NCBI RefSeq assembly: GCF_014203555.1
Contig: NZ_JACHJH010000009.1
Coordinates: 89,756-153,755 of the forward strand
Direction: 5' to 3'
Origin: Streptomyces olivoverticillatus
GTDB lineage: Bacteria; Actinomycetota; Actinomycetes; Streptomycetales; Streptomycetaceae
Length of the DNA: 64,000 nt
The notes beneath the pieces were generated by a model. That model was not told the origin of the DNA, ran no database searches, and saw nothing but the letters and a program-made list of their open reading frames with translations. This document shows positions 55,415 to 63,489 of the stretch, in pieces (the first letter of the stretch is position 1; each line of letters opens with the position of its first letter). The position numbers and the translations under genes were made by a program.

Positions 55415-56176
55415 TCAGCTCAGCCGTGCGTCGGCGTAGACGGTCATCGCATCGCGCTGGTACTCGGCCAGTCCGTCGGCGATCTTGTCGTAGTTCGCGC
55501 GGAACTGCGGGTCGTCGGCGTAGGTCCGGCCCAGCCCCTTGTACGCGGCCGCGTTCGGGGTCCAGAACCCGCAGACGCCCCGGTAGTGGGCGTCCACTTC
55601 GGCCTGCACCGCGGGGTCGGTGACCGGTGTGCCGGCCACCATGAACTCCGCGAAGCGGATCATCTGCGCCGTCACCTCCCGCTGCCACCGCTCCATGGCC
55701 TCGGGGGTCATCGCCTCGACGGCCCGCCGGGACTGCTCCCACTGCTTCGGCCACCGCTCACGCGCCTCGGCATCGTGGTCGGAGTGCTCGAACCCCTCGA
55801 AGAGGTTCTCCGGCCTGTTGATCTTTGCCATGTCGCCCTTGTCCTTGTTCTCTTCCAGTTCGGCGATGGTGCGGCCGACCGTGCGGGTCAGGGTCTCCAG
55901 TCGGTCCCGCTCCGCCAGCAGCCTTTGGTGGTGCTCACGGAGCACGGCCACCTGGTCGATCCGGCTGTCCAGCACGGCCTGGATCTCGCGCAGCCCCAGG
56001 TCCAGCTCCCGCATCAGCAGGATCTGCTGCAACCGCAGCAGCTCGGCCTCTTCGTAGTAGCGATGACCGTTGCTTCCGATCCACGCGGGCGGCAGCAGGC
56101 CGATCTCGTCGTAGTGCCGCAGCGTCCGGGACGTCACCCCGGACATCCGGGCCACGTCCGCGATCGACCAGGCCAT
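55415..56176 (-). CDS. TipAL-like MerR regulator
   Basis: 253-aa regulator, the length of S. lividans TipAL. The MerR HTH is at 1-70 (SIADVARMSGVTSRTLRHYDEIGLLPP), a coiled-coil dimer helix at about 75-112, and the TipAS drug-binding domain from about 116 to 250 (MAKINRPENLFEGFEHSDHD to the C-terminus). TipAS domains bind thiopeptides, sometimes covalently through cysteine; one cysteine is present in YRGVCGFW. M116 (55831) has AAGGA about 10 bp upstream and could give a separate TipAS-like product. ATG 56176 has GGGAGG. Confidence 0.88.
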   Translation of the reverse strand: MAWSIADVARMSGVTSRTLRHYDEIGLLPPAWIGSNGHRYYEEAELLRLQQILLMRELDLGLREIQAVLDSRIDQVAVLREHHQRLLAERDRLETLTRTVGRTIAELEENKDKGDMAKINRPENLFEGFEHSDHDAEARERWPKQWEQSRRAVEAMTPEAMERWQREVTAQMIRFAEFMVAGTPVTDPAVQAEVDAHYRGVCGFWTPNAAAYKGLGRTYADDPQFRANYDKIADGLAEYQRDAMTVYADARLS

Positions 56177-56262
56177 TGCCGTGCCTCCCATCGCCGGGCC
56201 GGTCTCTCCGGCCACATGGACGACGTTAGAAGTTGACGCAGCGGTAAGCGCAAGCCTGCCGT

Positions 56263-56802
56263 TCACCACACGTCCCCCGGCCGCCAGTCGCAGGTCAGCT
56301 CACCGTCGAGGTCGAGAGCCGTCGGGCCGACGGGGAGGACGTAGATGCAGCCGTCCTCATCCGGGGTGCGCTCGATGCCCGTCGGAGCCAGCACCGAGGA
56401 CGGGCCGAGCCAGCGCTGCCAGCCCCGGCCCGTGTACAGCGGCACCGCCTCGTCCGTGGCGCCGAGGGCGCCCAGCTCGTAGGCGCCGTGGCGCAGGACG
56501 TGCTCCAGGGCCGCCATCACCGCCGAGCCGTGGCCCCGGCGGCGGTGGCCTGCCCGTACCGCCACGGCCTCCACATAGCCCGTGCGCAGGGCACGCCCGG
56601 CGTGCAGGAGGCGGCGCTGGACCAGCGAGCCGTGGGCTATGGGCTCGCCGCCGTCCAGGACCAGGGCGTGCATGCCGCCCACCGTGTGGTCCCAGTCTTC
56701 GTCGGAGAAGTCGCCCTCGAACACGGCGTCCAGCAGGCGGCGGACGGCGGCCAGTTCGGCCGCGGTGAGGTCGGAGGTGTGGGCCGTGCGCAGTACGGTC
56801 AT
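56263..56802 (-). CDS. AAC(2')-I-like aminoglycoside 2'-N-acetyltransferase
   Basis: GNAT protein of 179 aa closely following the AAC(2')-I pattern: FEGDFSDEDWDHTVGGMHALV, ALRTGYVEAVAVRAGHRRRGHGS (acetyl-CoA loop), YTGRGWQRWLGPSSVLAPTG, RTPDEDG and the C-terminal CDWRPGDVW. Chromosomal AAC(2') enzymes occur in mycobacteria and other Actinobacteria and can acetylate 2'-amino aminoglycosides; the natural role is unsettled. ATG 56802 has GAGGAC. Divergent from kdpD. Whether it confers resistance cannot be told from sequence. Confidence 0.85.
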   Translation of the reverse strand: MTVLRTAHTSDLTAAELAAVRRLLDAVFEGDFSDEDWDHTVGGMHALVLDGGEPIAHGSLVQRRLLHAGRALRTGYVEAVAVRAGHRRRGHGSAVMAALEHVLRHGAYELGALGATDEAVPLYTGRGWQRWLGPSSVLAPTGIERTPDEDGCIYVLPVGPTALDLDGELTCDWRPGDVW

Positions 56803-57044
56803 GGCGGCGTCCTCACGTCGGTGCCGGCGGTGGAAGGCGGGCCGTTCATTGTCCTCGCGGGCGGGTGCCGGACGCATGCCGTTTTCGCGGGTCACGGCCG
56901 TGGGCGTCAGGACTGCGTCAATACCCGGCGTCCGGCCCCCTCTCGCCCGAAATGTCCTAATCCTTCGCCGTAAGGTCGGTCCTGCGCGACGGTGCTGCAG
57001 CTCAGGACGGAGAACCGCCCCGGACACGGTCGCGTTTCGTGAAA

Positions 57045-57050
57045 GACAAT
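57045..57050 (+). promoter_or_regulatory. -10 element of a leaderless kdpD transcript
   Basis: GACAAT ends 6 bp before ATG 57057, with no ribosome site between. Confidence 0.5.
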
Positions 57051-57056
57051 GGGGCC

Positions 57057-59609
57057 ATGGGACGCGGCAACCTTCGGATCTACCTCGGCGCGGCACCGGG
57101 CGTCGGCAAGACCTACGCCATGCTCTCCGAGGCGCACCGCCGTGCCGAGCGCGGCACCGACGTCGTCGTGGGCTTCGTGGAGCACCACGGCCGCCCGCGC
57201 ACCGAGGTCATGCTGCACGGCCTGGAGGAGATCCCCCGCAAGGAGCTCGTCTACCGCGACACCGTCTTCACGGAGATGGACGTGGACGCCGTCCTGGCCC
57301 GCCGCCCGGCCGTGGCCCTCGTGGACGAGCTGGCCCACACCAACGTCCCCGGCTCCCGCAACACCAAGCGCTGGCAGGACGTCGAGGAGCTGCTCCAGGC
57401 CGGCATCGACGTCGTCTCCGCCGTCAACATCCAGCACCTCGAGTCGCTGGGCGACGTGGTCGAGTCGATAACGGGCGTCCGGCAGCGCGAGACCGTACCC
57501 GACGAGGTCGTGCGGCGCGCGGACCAGATAGAGCTGGTCGACATGTCGCCGCAGGCCCTGCGCCGCCGCATGGCGCACGGCAACATCTACAAGTCCGACA
57601 AGGTCGACGCCGCCCTCTCCAACTACTTCCGGCCCGGCAACCTCACCGCCCTGCGCGAGCTGGCCCTGCTGTGGACCGCCGACCGCGTCGATGAATACCT
57701 GCGGCAGTACCGCACCGACCACGACGTCTCCACCATCTGGCAGGCCCGCGAGCGCATCGTCGTCGGCCTCACCGGCGGCCCCGAGGGCCGTACCCTCATC
57801 CGCCGCGCCGCCCGGATGGCCGCCAAGGGCTCCGGCAGCGAGATCCTCGCCGTCTACATCGCCCGCAGCGACGGGCTGACCTCCGCCTCGCCCAAGGAGC
57901 TGGCGGTGCAGCGGACGCTCGTCGAGGACCTCGGCGGCACCTTCCACCACGTCATAGGCGACGACGTGCCGGCCTCCCTGCTGGAGTTCGCCCGCGGCGT
58001 CAACGCCACCCAGATCGTGCTGGGCTCCAGCCGCCGGAAGACCTGGCAGTACGTCTTCGGCCCCGGCGTCGGCCAGACCGTCGCCCGCGACTCCGGCCCC
58101 GACCTCGACGTGCACATCGTCACCCACGAGGAGGCGGCCAAGGGGCGCGGGCTGCCCGTCGCCCGGGGCGCGCGGCTGGGCCGCGGCCGGATCGTGGCCG
58201 GCTGGCTCGTCGGCGTGGTCGCCCCCGCGCTGCTCAGCCTGCTCCTGACGCACATCGTCCCGGACGTGGGCCTCGCCAACGACATGCTGCTGTTCCTGTG
58301 CCTGACGGTCGGGGCGGCACTGCTCGGCGGCCTGTACCCGGCACTGGCCTCGGCGGCCGTCGGCTCGCTGCTGCTCAACTACTACTTCGTCGAGCCGCTC
58401 CACCAGTGGACGATCACCGACCCGAAGAACATCGTCGCCATCGTGATCTTCGTGCTGGTCGCCGTGTCCGTGGCCTCCGTCGTGGACCTGGCCGCCCGCC
58501 GCACCCACCAGGCCGCCCGGCTGCGGGCCGAGTCCGAGATCCTCTCCTTCCTCGCCGGCAGCGTGCTGCGCGGCGAGACGAGCCTGGACGCGCTGCTGGA
58601 GCGGGTCCGCGAGACCTTCGCCATGGAGTCCGTGGCCCTCCTGGAGCGGGCCGGCGAGGTCGCCTCCTGGACCGTCGCGGCCAGCGTCGTGACCAACTCC
58701 GGCAAGCCCCTGCTGCGCCCGGAGGACGGCGACGTCGACATGCCCGTCGGCGACAACCTGGCGCTCGCCCTCGCCGGCCGCGTGCTGCCCGCCGAGGACC
58801 GCCGCGTGCTGGCCGCCTTCGCCGCCCAGGCCGCCGTGGTCCTCGACCGGCAGCGGCTCGTCGGCGAGGCCGAGCGCGCCCGCCGCCTCGACGAGGGCAA
58901 CCGCATCCGGACCGCCCTGCTCGCCGCCGTCAGCCACGACCTGCGCACCCCGCTCGCGGGCATCAAGGCCTCCGTCTCCTCCCTGCGCTCCGACGACGTC
59001 GCCTGGTCCCCGGAGGACGAGGCCGAGCTGCTGGCGGGCATCGAGGACGGCGCCGACCGCCTCGACCACCTGGTGGGCAACCTGCTGGACATGTCCCGTC
59101 TCCAGACCGGCACCGTCACCCCGCTGATCAGGGAGATCGACCTCGACGAGGTCGTCCCGATGGCGCTCGGCGGCGTCCCCGAGGGCAGCGTCACCCTCGA
59201 CATCCCCGAAACGCTGCCCATGGTCGCCGTCGATCCCGGGCTGCTGGAGCGCAGCGTCGCCAACATCGTCGAGAACGCCGTCAAGTACAGCCCCGAGGGC
59301 AAGGCCGTCCTGGTCTCCGCCAGCGCGCTCGGCGACCGTGTCGAGGTCCGGGTCGCCGACACCGGGCCCGGCGTACCCGACAACGCCAAGAACCGGATCT
59401 TCGAGCCCTTCCAGCGGTACGGCGACGCACCGCGCGGCGCCGGGGTCGGCCTCGGCCTCGCGGTCGCCCGCGGCTTCGCCGAATCCATGGGCGGCACGCT
59501 GGCGGCCGAGGACACCCCCGGCGGCGGCATGACCATGGTGCTCACGCTGCGCGCGGCCCCCGGCGGCGCGCCCGTGCGCCCCGAGCTCCCGGCGCAGGTC
59601 ACCTCGTGA
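57057..59609 (+). CDS. kdpD: KdpD, K+/turgor sensor kinase
   Basis: 850-aa kinase. The N-terminal KdpD domain (1-210) has Walker A GAAPGVGKT at 11-19 and VDELAHTNVPGSRN. A USP-like domain follows at about 230-350 (GSEILAVYIARSDG to VLGSSRRKTWQYVFGPGVG), the domain that binds c-di-AMP in some Firmicutes. Four helices (DUF4118) lie at about 380-490, GAF at 505-620, then the phospho-acceptor in AAVSHDLRTPLAGIK, and HATPase. It controls kdpFABC through KdpE; here the target operon is 12.4 kb upstream. Confidence 0.95.
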   Translation: MGRGNLRIYLGAAPGVGKTYAMLSEAHRRAERGTDVVVGFVEHHGRPRTEVMLHGLEEIPRKELVYRDTVFTEMDVDAVLARRPAVALVDELAHTNVPGSRNTKRWQDVEELLQAGIDVVSAVNIQHLESLGDVVESITGVRQRETVPDEVVRRADQIELVDMSPQALRRRMAHGNIYKSDKVDAALSNYFRPGNLTALRELALLWTADRVDEYLRQYRTDHDVSTIWQARERIVVGLTGGPEGRTLIRRAARMAAKGSGSEILAVYIARSDGLTSASPKELAVQRTLVEDLGGTFHHVIGDDVPASLLEFARGVNATQIVLGSSRRKTWQYVFGPGVGQTVARDSGPDLDVHIVTHEEAAKGRGLPVARGARLGRGRIVAGWLVGVVAPALLSLLLTHIVPDVGLANDMLLFLCLTVGAALLGGLYPALASAAVGSLLLNYYFVEPLHQWTITDPKNIVAIVIFVLVAVSVASVVDLAARRTHQAARLRAESEILSFLAGSVLRGETSLDALLERVRETFAMESVALLERAGEVASWTVAASVVTNSGKPLLRPEDGDVDMPVGDNLALALAGRVLPAEDRRVLAAFAAQAAVVLDRQRLVGEAERARRLDEGNRIRTALLAAVSHDLRTPLAGIKASVSSLRSDDVAWSPEDEAELLAGIEDGADRLDHLVGNLLDMSRLQTGTVTPLIREIDLDEVVPMALGGVPEGSVTLDIPETLPMVAVDPGLLERSVANIVENAVKYSPEGKAVLVSASALGDRVEVRVADTGPGVPDNAKNRIFEPFQRYGDAPRGAGVGLGLAVARGFAESMGGTLAAEDTPGGGMTMVLTLRAAPGGAPVRPELPAQVTS

Positions 59610-59697
59610 CCCCGGCGCGGGGCCACACGCTCCGACCGACCGACCGAATCCCCGGGCCCCGATGCGGGACCCGCACGAACAGCAGAGGTGGTTCAGC

Positions 59698-60387
59698 ATG
59701 AACCGGGTGCTCGTGGTGGATGACGAGCCGCAGATCGTCCGCGCTCTCGTGATCAACCTCAAGGCGCGGAAGTACGAGGTCGACGCCGCGCCCGACGGCG
59801 CCACCGCCCTCCAGCTCGCCGCCGCACGCCACCCGGACGTGGTCATCCTCGACCTCGGCCTGCCCGACATGGACGGCGTCGAGGTGATCAAGGGCCTGCG
59901 CGGCTGGACGCGGGTGCCGATCCTGGTCCTCTCCGCCCGCCAGACCTCCGACGAGAAGGTCGAGGCGCTCGACGCGGGGGCCGACGACTACGTCACCAAG
60001 CCGTTCGGGATGGACGAGCTGCTGGCCCGGCTGCGGGCCGCCGTGCGGCGCGCGGAGCCGACGGGGGCGTCGGCCGCGGGCGACGACGCGATCGTCGAGA
60101 CGGAGGTCTTCACGGTCGACCTGGCGGCGAAGAAGGTCAACCGGGGCGGGCGCGATGTGCGGCTCACGCCGACGGAATGGCATCTGCTGGAGGTCCTCGT
60201 CCGCAATACGGGGCGTCTCGTCAGTCAGAAGCAGCTGTTGCAGGAGGTGTGGGGGCCGTCGTACGGGACGGAGACGAACTATCTGCGGGTGTACATGGCG
60301 CAGCTGCGGCGGAAGCTGGAGCTTGATCCTTCGCACCCGAAGCACTTCATTACTGAGCCGGGGATGGGGTACCGGTTCGAGCTGTGA
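59698..60387 (+). CDS. kdpE: KdpE response regulator
   Basis: 229-aa OmpR-type regulator. Receiver with D8-D9, phospho-acceptor D52 in VVILDLGLP and YVTKPFGM. The winged HTH is at about 130-228 (LTPTEWHLLEVLVRNTGRLVSQKQLLQEVWG). ATG 59698 has AGAGGTGG upstream. It follows kdpD after 88 bp and must act in trans on the kdpFABC promoter near 39.9 kb. Confidence 0.94.
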   Translation: MNRVLVVDDEPQIVRALVINLKARKYEVDAAPDGATALQLAAARHPDVVILDLGLPDMDGVEVIKGLRGWTRVPILVLSARQTSDEKVEALDAGADDYVTKPFGMDELLARLRAAVRRAEPTGASAAGDDAIVETEVFTVDLAAKKVNRGGRDVRLTPTEWHLLEVLVRNTGRLVSQKQLLQEVWGPSYGTETNYLRVYMAQLRRKLELDPSHPKHFITEPGMGYRFEL

Positions 60388-60410
60388 GGCTCGGCCCGCG
60401 GGGCCACCGG

Positions 60411-60416
60411 TACGCT
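60411..60416 (+). promoter_or_regulatory. -10 element of a leaderless transcript
   Basis: TACGCT ends 6 bp before ATG 60423. The conserved dut-to-TrkA gene block resumes here with its own promoter. Confidence 0.6.
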
Positions 60417-60422
60417 GGGTTC

Positions 60423-60821
60423 ATGAGCGCCGTACCCCGTTCCGAGAAGCCGGTCGGACGATTTCGCCGGATGCTGGACCGGCTGTCCACGTCGCAGGAG
60501 GAGCTGCATCACGCCGAGCTCCAGCAGGACGCGGAGGCCGTGGGCTGTACGCGCATCTGCGACTGCGACGACCGGCAGATCGTCAAGGTCACCGGCACGC
60601 TGCGGACCGTCACGCTCCGCCCGCGTGCCGGGGTGCCCGCCCTGGAGGCGGAGCTCTTCGACGGCTCGGCCGCGCTCGACGTGGTCTGGCTCGGGCGCCG
60701 TTCCATCGCCGGCATAGAACCGGGCCGTAAGCTGATCGCCTCCGGCCGGATCTCCATGAGCCGCGGCCGCAGGGTGCTGTTCAACCCCCGATACGAACTC
60801 CGACCGCTCGGACAGGAGTAG
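60423..60821 (+). CDS. OB-fold nucleic-acid-binding protein
   Basis: 132-aa protein; N-terminal helix (LDRLSTSQEELHHAELQQ), then an OB fold at about 45-130 (VKVTGTLRTVTLRPRAGVPALEAELFDG, VVWLGRRSIAGIEPGRKLIASGRIS). The Rv2694c-type member of the dut neighbourhood. A role in nucleic-acid handling is inferred from fold only. Leaderless start; the next gene follows after 3 bp. Confidence 0.85.
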   Translation: MSAVPRSEKPVGRFRRMLDRLSTSQEELHHAELQQDAEAVGCTRICDCDDRQIVKVTGTLRTVTLRPRAGVPALEAELFDGSAALDVVWLGRRSIAGIEPGRKLIASGRISMSRGRRVLFNPRYELRPLGQE

Positions 60822-60824
60822 CCC

Positions 60825-61544
60825 TTGTCGTCCCACGGCAAGCCGAAGAACCAGCAGACAGCTCAGGACGCGGACTCCAGAGCGGTCACCGAGGCCGCCC
60901 TGTTCGAGGCGTTCGGCGGGGTCCGGGGCATGGTGGAGACCACCGTCCCCGGCCTGGTCTTCGTCGCGATCTACACGGTCAAGCGGGACATCCACATCGC
61001 GGCGATCGCCGCCGTGGGCCTGTCCCTGGCGCTGGGCATCGCGCGGCTGGTGCGCAAGGACACCCTCAAGCACGCCTTCAGCGGCGTCTTCGGGGTCGCC
61101 TTCGGCGCGGTGTTCGCCATGATGTCCGGCGACGCCAAGAACTTCTACCTGCCGGGCATGCTCTACACCCTCGGCCTGGCGGTGGCCTACATCGTCTCGT
61201 CGCTGGCGGGCTTCCCGCTGATGGGCCTGATCCTGGGGCCGGTGTTCAAGGAGAACCTCTCCTGGCGCACCCGCAACCCCGGCCGCAAGGTGGCCTACAC
61301 CAAGGCCAGCTGGGCCTGGGGCCTGATCCTGCTCGCCAAGTCGGCGATCCTCTTCCCGCTCTTCTGGTGGGGCGACGCCACCCAGCTGGGCTGGGTGAAG
61401 GTGGCCCTCGGCATCCCGCCGATGCTGCTCTCGGTCTATCTGACCTGGATCTTCCTGTCGAAGGCGCCGCCGCCGATCGACGTCTTCGCCGAGATGGAGG
61501 CCGCCGAGGCGGCCGAGCGTGAAGCGAAGGCCGCGGCCCGCTGA
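60825..61544 (+). CDS. DUF3159 membrane protein
   Basis: 239-aa protein with six or so hydrophobic segments (VPGLVFVAIYTV, AIAAVGLSLALGIARLV, FSGVFGVAFGAVFAMM, MLYTLGLAVAYIVSSLAGFPL, ASWAWGLILLAKSAILFPLFWW, IPPMLLSVYLTWIFL). The C-terminus is Ala/Glu-rich. Equivalent to Rv2693c; a transporter or channel-like role is only suspected. The start is TTG 60825 with AGGAG 6 bp upstream, overlapping nothing but directly following the OB-fold stop. Confidence 0.88.
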   Translation: MSSHGKPKNQQTAQDADSRAVTEAALFEAFGGVRGMVETTVPGLVFVAIYTVKRDIHIAAIAAVGLSLALGIARLVRKDTLKHAFSGVFGVAFGAVFAMMSGDAKNFYLPGMLYTLGLAVAYIVSSLAGFPLMGLILGPVFKENLSWRTRNPGRKVAYTKASWAWGLILLAKSAILFPLFWWGDATQLGWVKVALGIPPMLLSVYLTWIFLSKAPPPIDVFAEMEAAEAAEREAKAAAR

Positions 61545-61564
61545 CGCAGGCGCCGCACGGCGGC

Positions 61565-61618
61565 CGTACGCACGAGGAGGGCTTCCGGGAATCGTCCCGG
61601 GGGCCCTCCTCGCGTACG
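61565..61618. terminator. long bidirectional terminator
   Basis: Arms starting CGTACG, ACGAGGAGGGC and ending GCCCTCCTCG, CGTACG form an interrupted stem of over 20 bp around ATCG, between DUF3159 and the convergent TrkA gene. Confidence 0.85.
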
Positions 61619-61631
61619 CACGTGCCCGGCG

Positions 61632-62309
61632 TCAGCCCGCCGTGTCCTCGCGCCGCACCGACAGCAGGTCCTCCAGCTGCTCCTCGCGGGCCGGGGCCGC
61701 CACGAACAGCAGCTCGTCGCCCGCCTCCAGCGCGTCCTCCTTGTTCGGGGTCAGGACGCGGTTGCCGCGGATGATGGTGACCAGCGAGGTGTCCTCCGGC
61801 CAGTCCACGTCCCCGACCCGGGTGCCGGCCAGCGCCGCCTCCGGCGGCAGGGTCAGCTCCACGAGGTTGGCGTCGCCCTGGCTGAAGCGCAGCAGCCGCA
61901 CCAGGTCGCCCACGCTCACAGCCTCCTCGACCAGCGCGGACATCAGGCGCGGCGTGGAGACGGCCACGTCCACGCCCCAGGACTCGTTGAAGAGCCACTC
62001 GTTCTTCGGGTTGTTCACCCGGGCCACGACGCGCGGCACGCCGTACTCCGTCTTGGCGAGCAGCGAGACCACGAGGTTGACCTTGTCGTCGCCGGTCGCG
62101 GCGATGACCACGTTGCAGCGCTGCAGCGCCGCCTCGTCCAGCGAGGTGATCTCACAGGCGTCGGCCAGCAGCCACTCCGCCAGCGGCACCCGCTCCACCG
62201 AGATGGCGGAGGGCGCCTTGTCGATGAGCAGCACCTCGTGCCCGTTCTCCAGCAGCTCGCCCGCAATGGAACGGCCGACGGCGCCGGCACCGGCAATTGC
62301 GACCCTCAC
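61632..62309 (-). CDS. TrkA-family K+ uptake regulator (RCK), second of pair
   Basis: 225-aa cytosolic gating protein. TrkA-N at 1-120 with dinucleotide motif AGAGAVGRSIAGELL and the acidic residue in VLLIDK; TrkA-C at about 140-220 (LVELTLPPEAALAGTRVGDVDW). Corresponds to CeoB-type proteins. GTG 62309 has GGAG 7 bp upstream. Downstream partner of the next TrkA gene (85-bp gap). RCK_C domains can bind c-di-AMP in some proteins; not shown here. Confidence 0.92.
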   Translation of the reverse strand: MRVAIAGAGAVGRSIAGELLENGHEVLLIDKAPSAISVERVPLAEWLLADACEITSLDEAALQRCNVVIAATGDDKVNLVVSLLAKTEYGVPRVVARVNNPKNEWLFNESWGVDVAVSTPRLMSALVEEAVSVGDLVRLLRFSQGDANLVELTLPPEAALAGTRVGDVDWPEDTSLVTIIRGNRVLTPNKEDALEAGDELLFVAAPAREEQLEDLLSVRREDTAG

Positions 62310-62394
62310 AGCATTACTCCGTTCGCTTCTCCGCCCACGCGGCGAAAGCGCGCGTCGTACTTCGTCTGTGGCAGCGGGGCCACGTGTGCGTCGC

Positions 62395-63063
62395 TCACCG
62401 ATGCGCCTCCTCGGGACCGGCGGAGAACGCCGCCTCCACCTTCTCGACCTCGTCGGTGCGCATCATCACGTGCACCAGGTCACCTTCCTGCAGCACCGTC
62501 GAGGACGACGGCAGCATCGCCTCGCCGAGGCGGGTGAGGAACGCGACGCGCACCCCGGTCTCCTCCTGGAGCACGCTCACCTTGTGGCCGACCCACGCCT
62601 GCGAGACGGGGACCTCGGCGAGCTGGACGCCGCCGCTCGGGTCCCGCCACAGCGGCTCCGCGCCCGACGGCAGCAGCCGCCGCAGCATCTGGTCCGCCGT
62701 CCACCGCACGGTGGCCACGGTCGGGATGCCCAGCCGCTGGTAGACCTCGGCGCGGCGCGGGTCGTAGATGCGGGCCGCCACGTTCTCCACGCCGAACATC
62801 TCGCGGGCCACCCGGGCCGCGATGATGTTGGAGTTGTCGCCGCTGCTCACTGCGGCGAAGGCGCCCGCCTCCTCGATGCCCGCCTCGCGCAGGGTGTCCT
62901 GGTCGAAGCCGACCCCGGTCACCCGCCTGCCGCTGAAGCCGGAGCCGAGGCGGCGGAAGGCCGTCGGGTCCTGGTCGATCACGGCGACCGTGTGACCTCG
63001 CTGCTCGAGGGTCTGCGCGAGGGCCGAGCCCACTCGCCCGCACCCCATGATCACGATATGCAT
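62395..63063 (-). CDS. TrkA-family K+ uptake regulator (RCK), first of pair
   Basis: 222-aa RCK protein. TrkA-N with GCGRVGSALAQTLEQRG and AVIDQD; TrkA-C at about 140-215 (GVQLAEVPVSQAWVGHKVSVLQEE). CeoC-type partner; the two probably form a heteromeric gating ring for a Trk/Ktr or other cation transporter. No Trk membrane subunit is in the window. ATG 63063. Confidence 0.92.
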   Translation of the reverse strand: MHIVIMGCGRVGSALAQTLEQRGHTVAVIDQDPTAFRRLGSGFSGRRVTGVGFDQDTLREAGIEEAGAFAAVSSGDNSNIIAARVAREMFGVENVAARIYDPRRAEVYQRLGIPTVATVRWTADQMLRRLLPSGAEPLWRDPSGGVQLAEVPVSQAWVGHKVSVLQEETGVRVAFLTRLGEAMLPSSSTVLQEGDLVHVMMRTDEVEKVEAAFSAGPEEAHR

Positions 63064-63489
63064 GCTATTGCCCCGTGCTCCGGATTCCCGCGCTGACCTG
63101 CATCAACACCCTGCTCACATCTTTCTTCTCAGCCTCACGGGCCCCACGGGAAACAGCCCGCGGGTACGACGTGGCGCACCCACGGGAGCCAGTGTCCGCG
63201 TCGGCGCACGGCACCACCGTATCCGCAACCCCCCACAGACCGGGTGTCCGGACCACCGAATGGTGTCCGGTCCCGGCGCCCGGCACCCCGCCCTGTGGTG
63301 GCCGGAGCACACCCCGCGGCAGGCATCCGGGAGCGTCCCGGCGCCCGGGAGCGGCCCGGCGGTGTGGCCGGACCACCACCCGAGGGTCCCGACGGGTGCG
63401 CTGCACACCTGGGCGCGCGGGGGTGCGCCCCCGCACCGTTGTAGGGCAGCCCGCAGAAGCGGGCCCGTGCGGCGGAGATGGGGGTACCG
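63064..63489. other. 426-bp gene-free region before the transposase-like gene
   Basis: No gene seen. Contains direct copies of GTGTCCGG near 63244-63270 and a short GCGGGGG/CCCCCGC hairpin near 63416-63435. No convincing terminal inverted repeat of an insertion sequence was found, partly because the right end is outside the window. Confidence 0.5.

Noticed and set aside
56907..59891. Nearly 1000-codon minus-strand frame opposite kdpD
   Set aside because: Antisense to kdpD with shadow composition (His/Gln/Gly-rich); kdpD domains are unambiguous.
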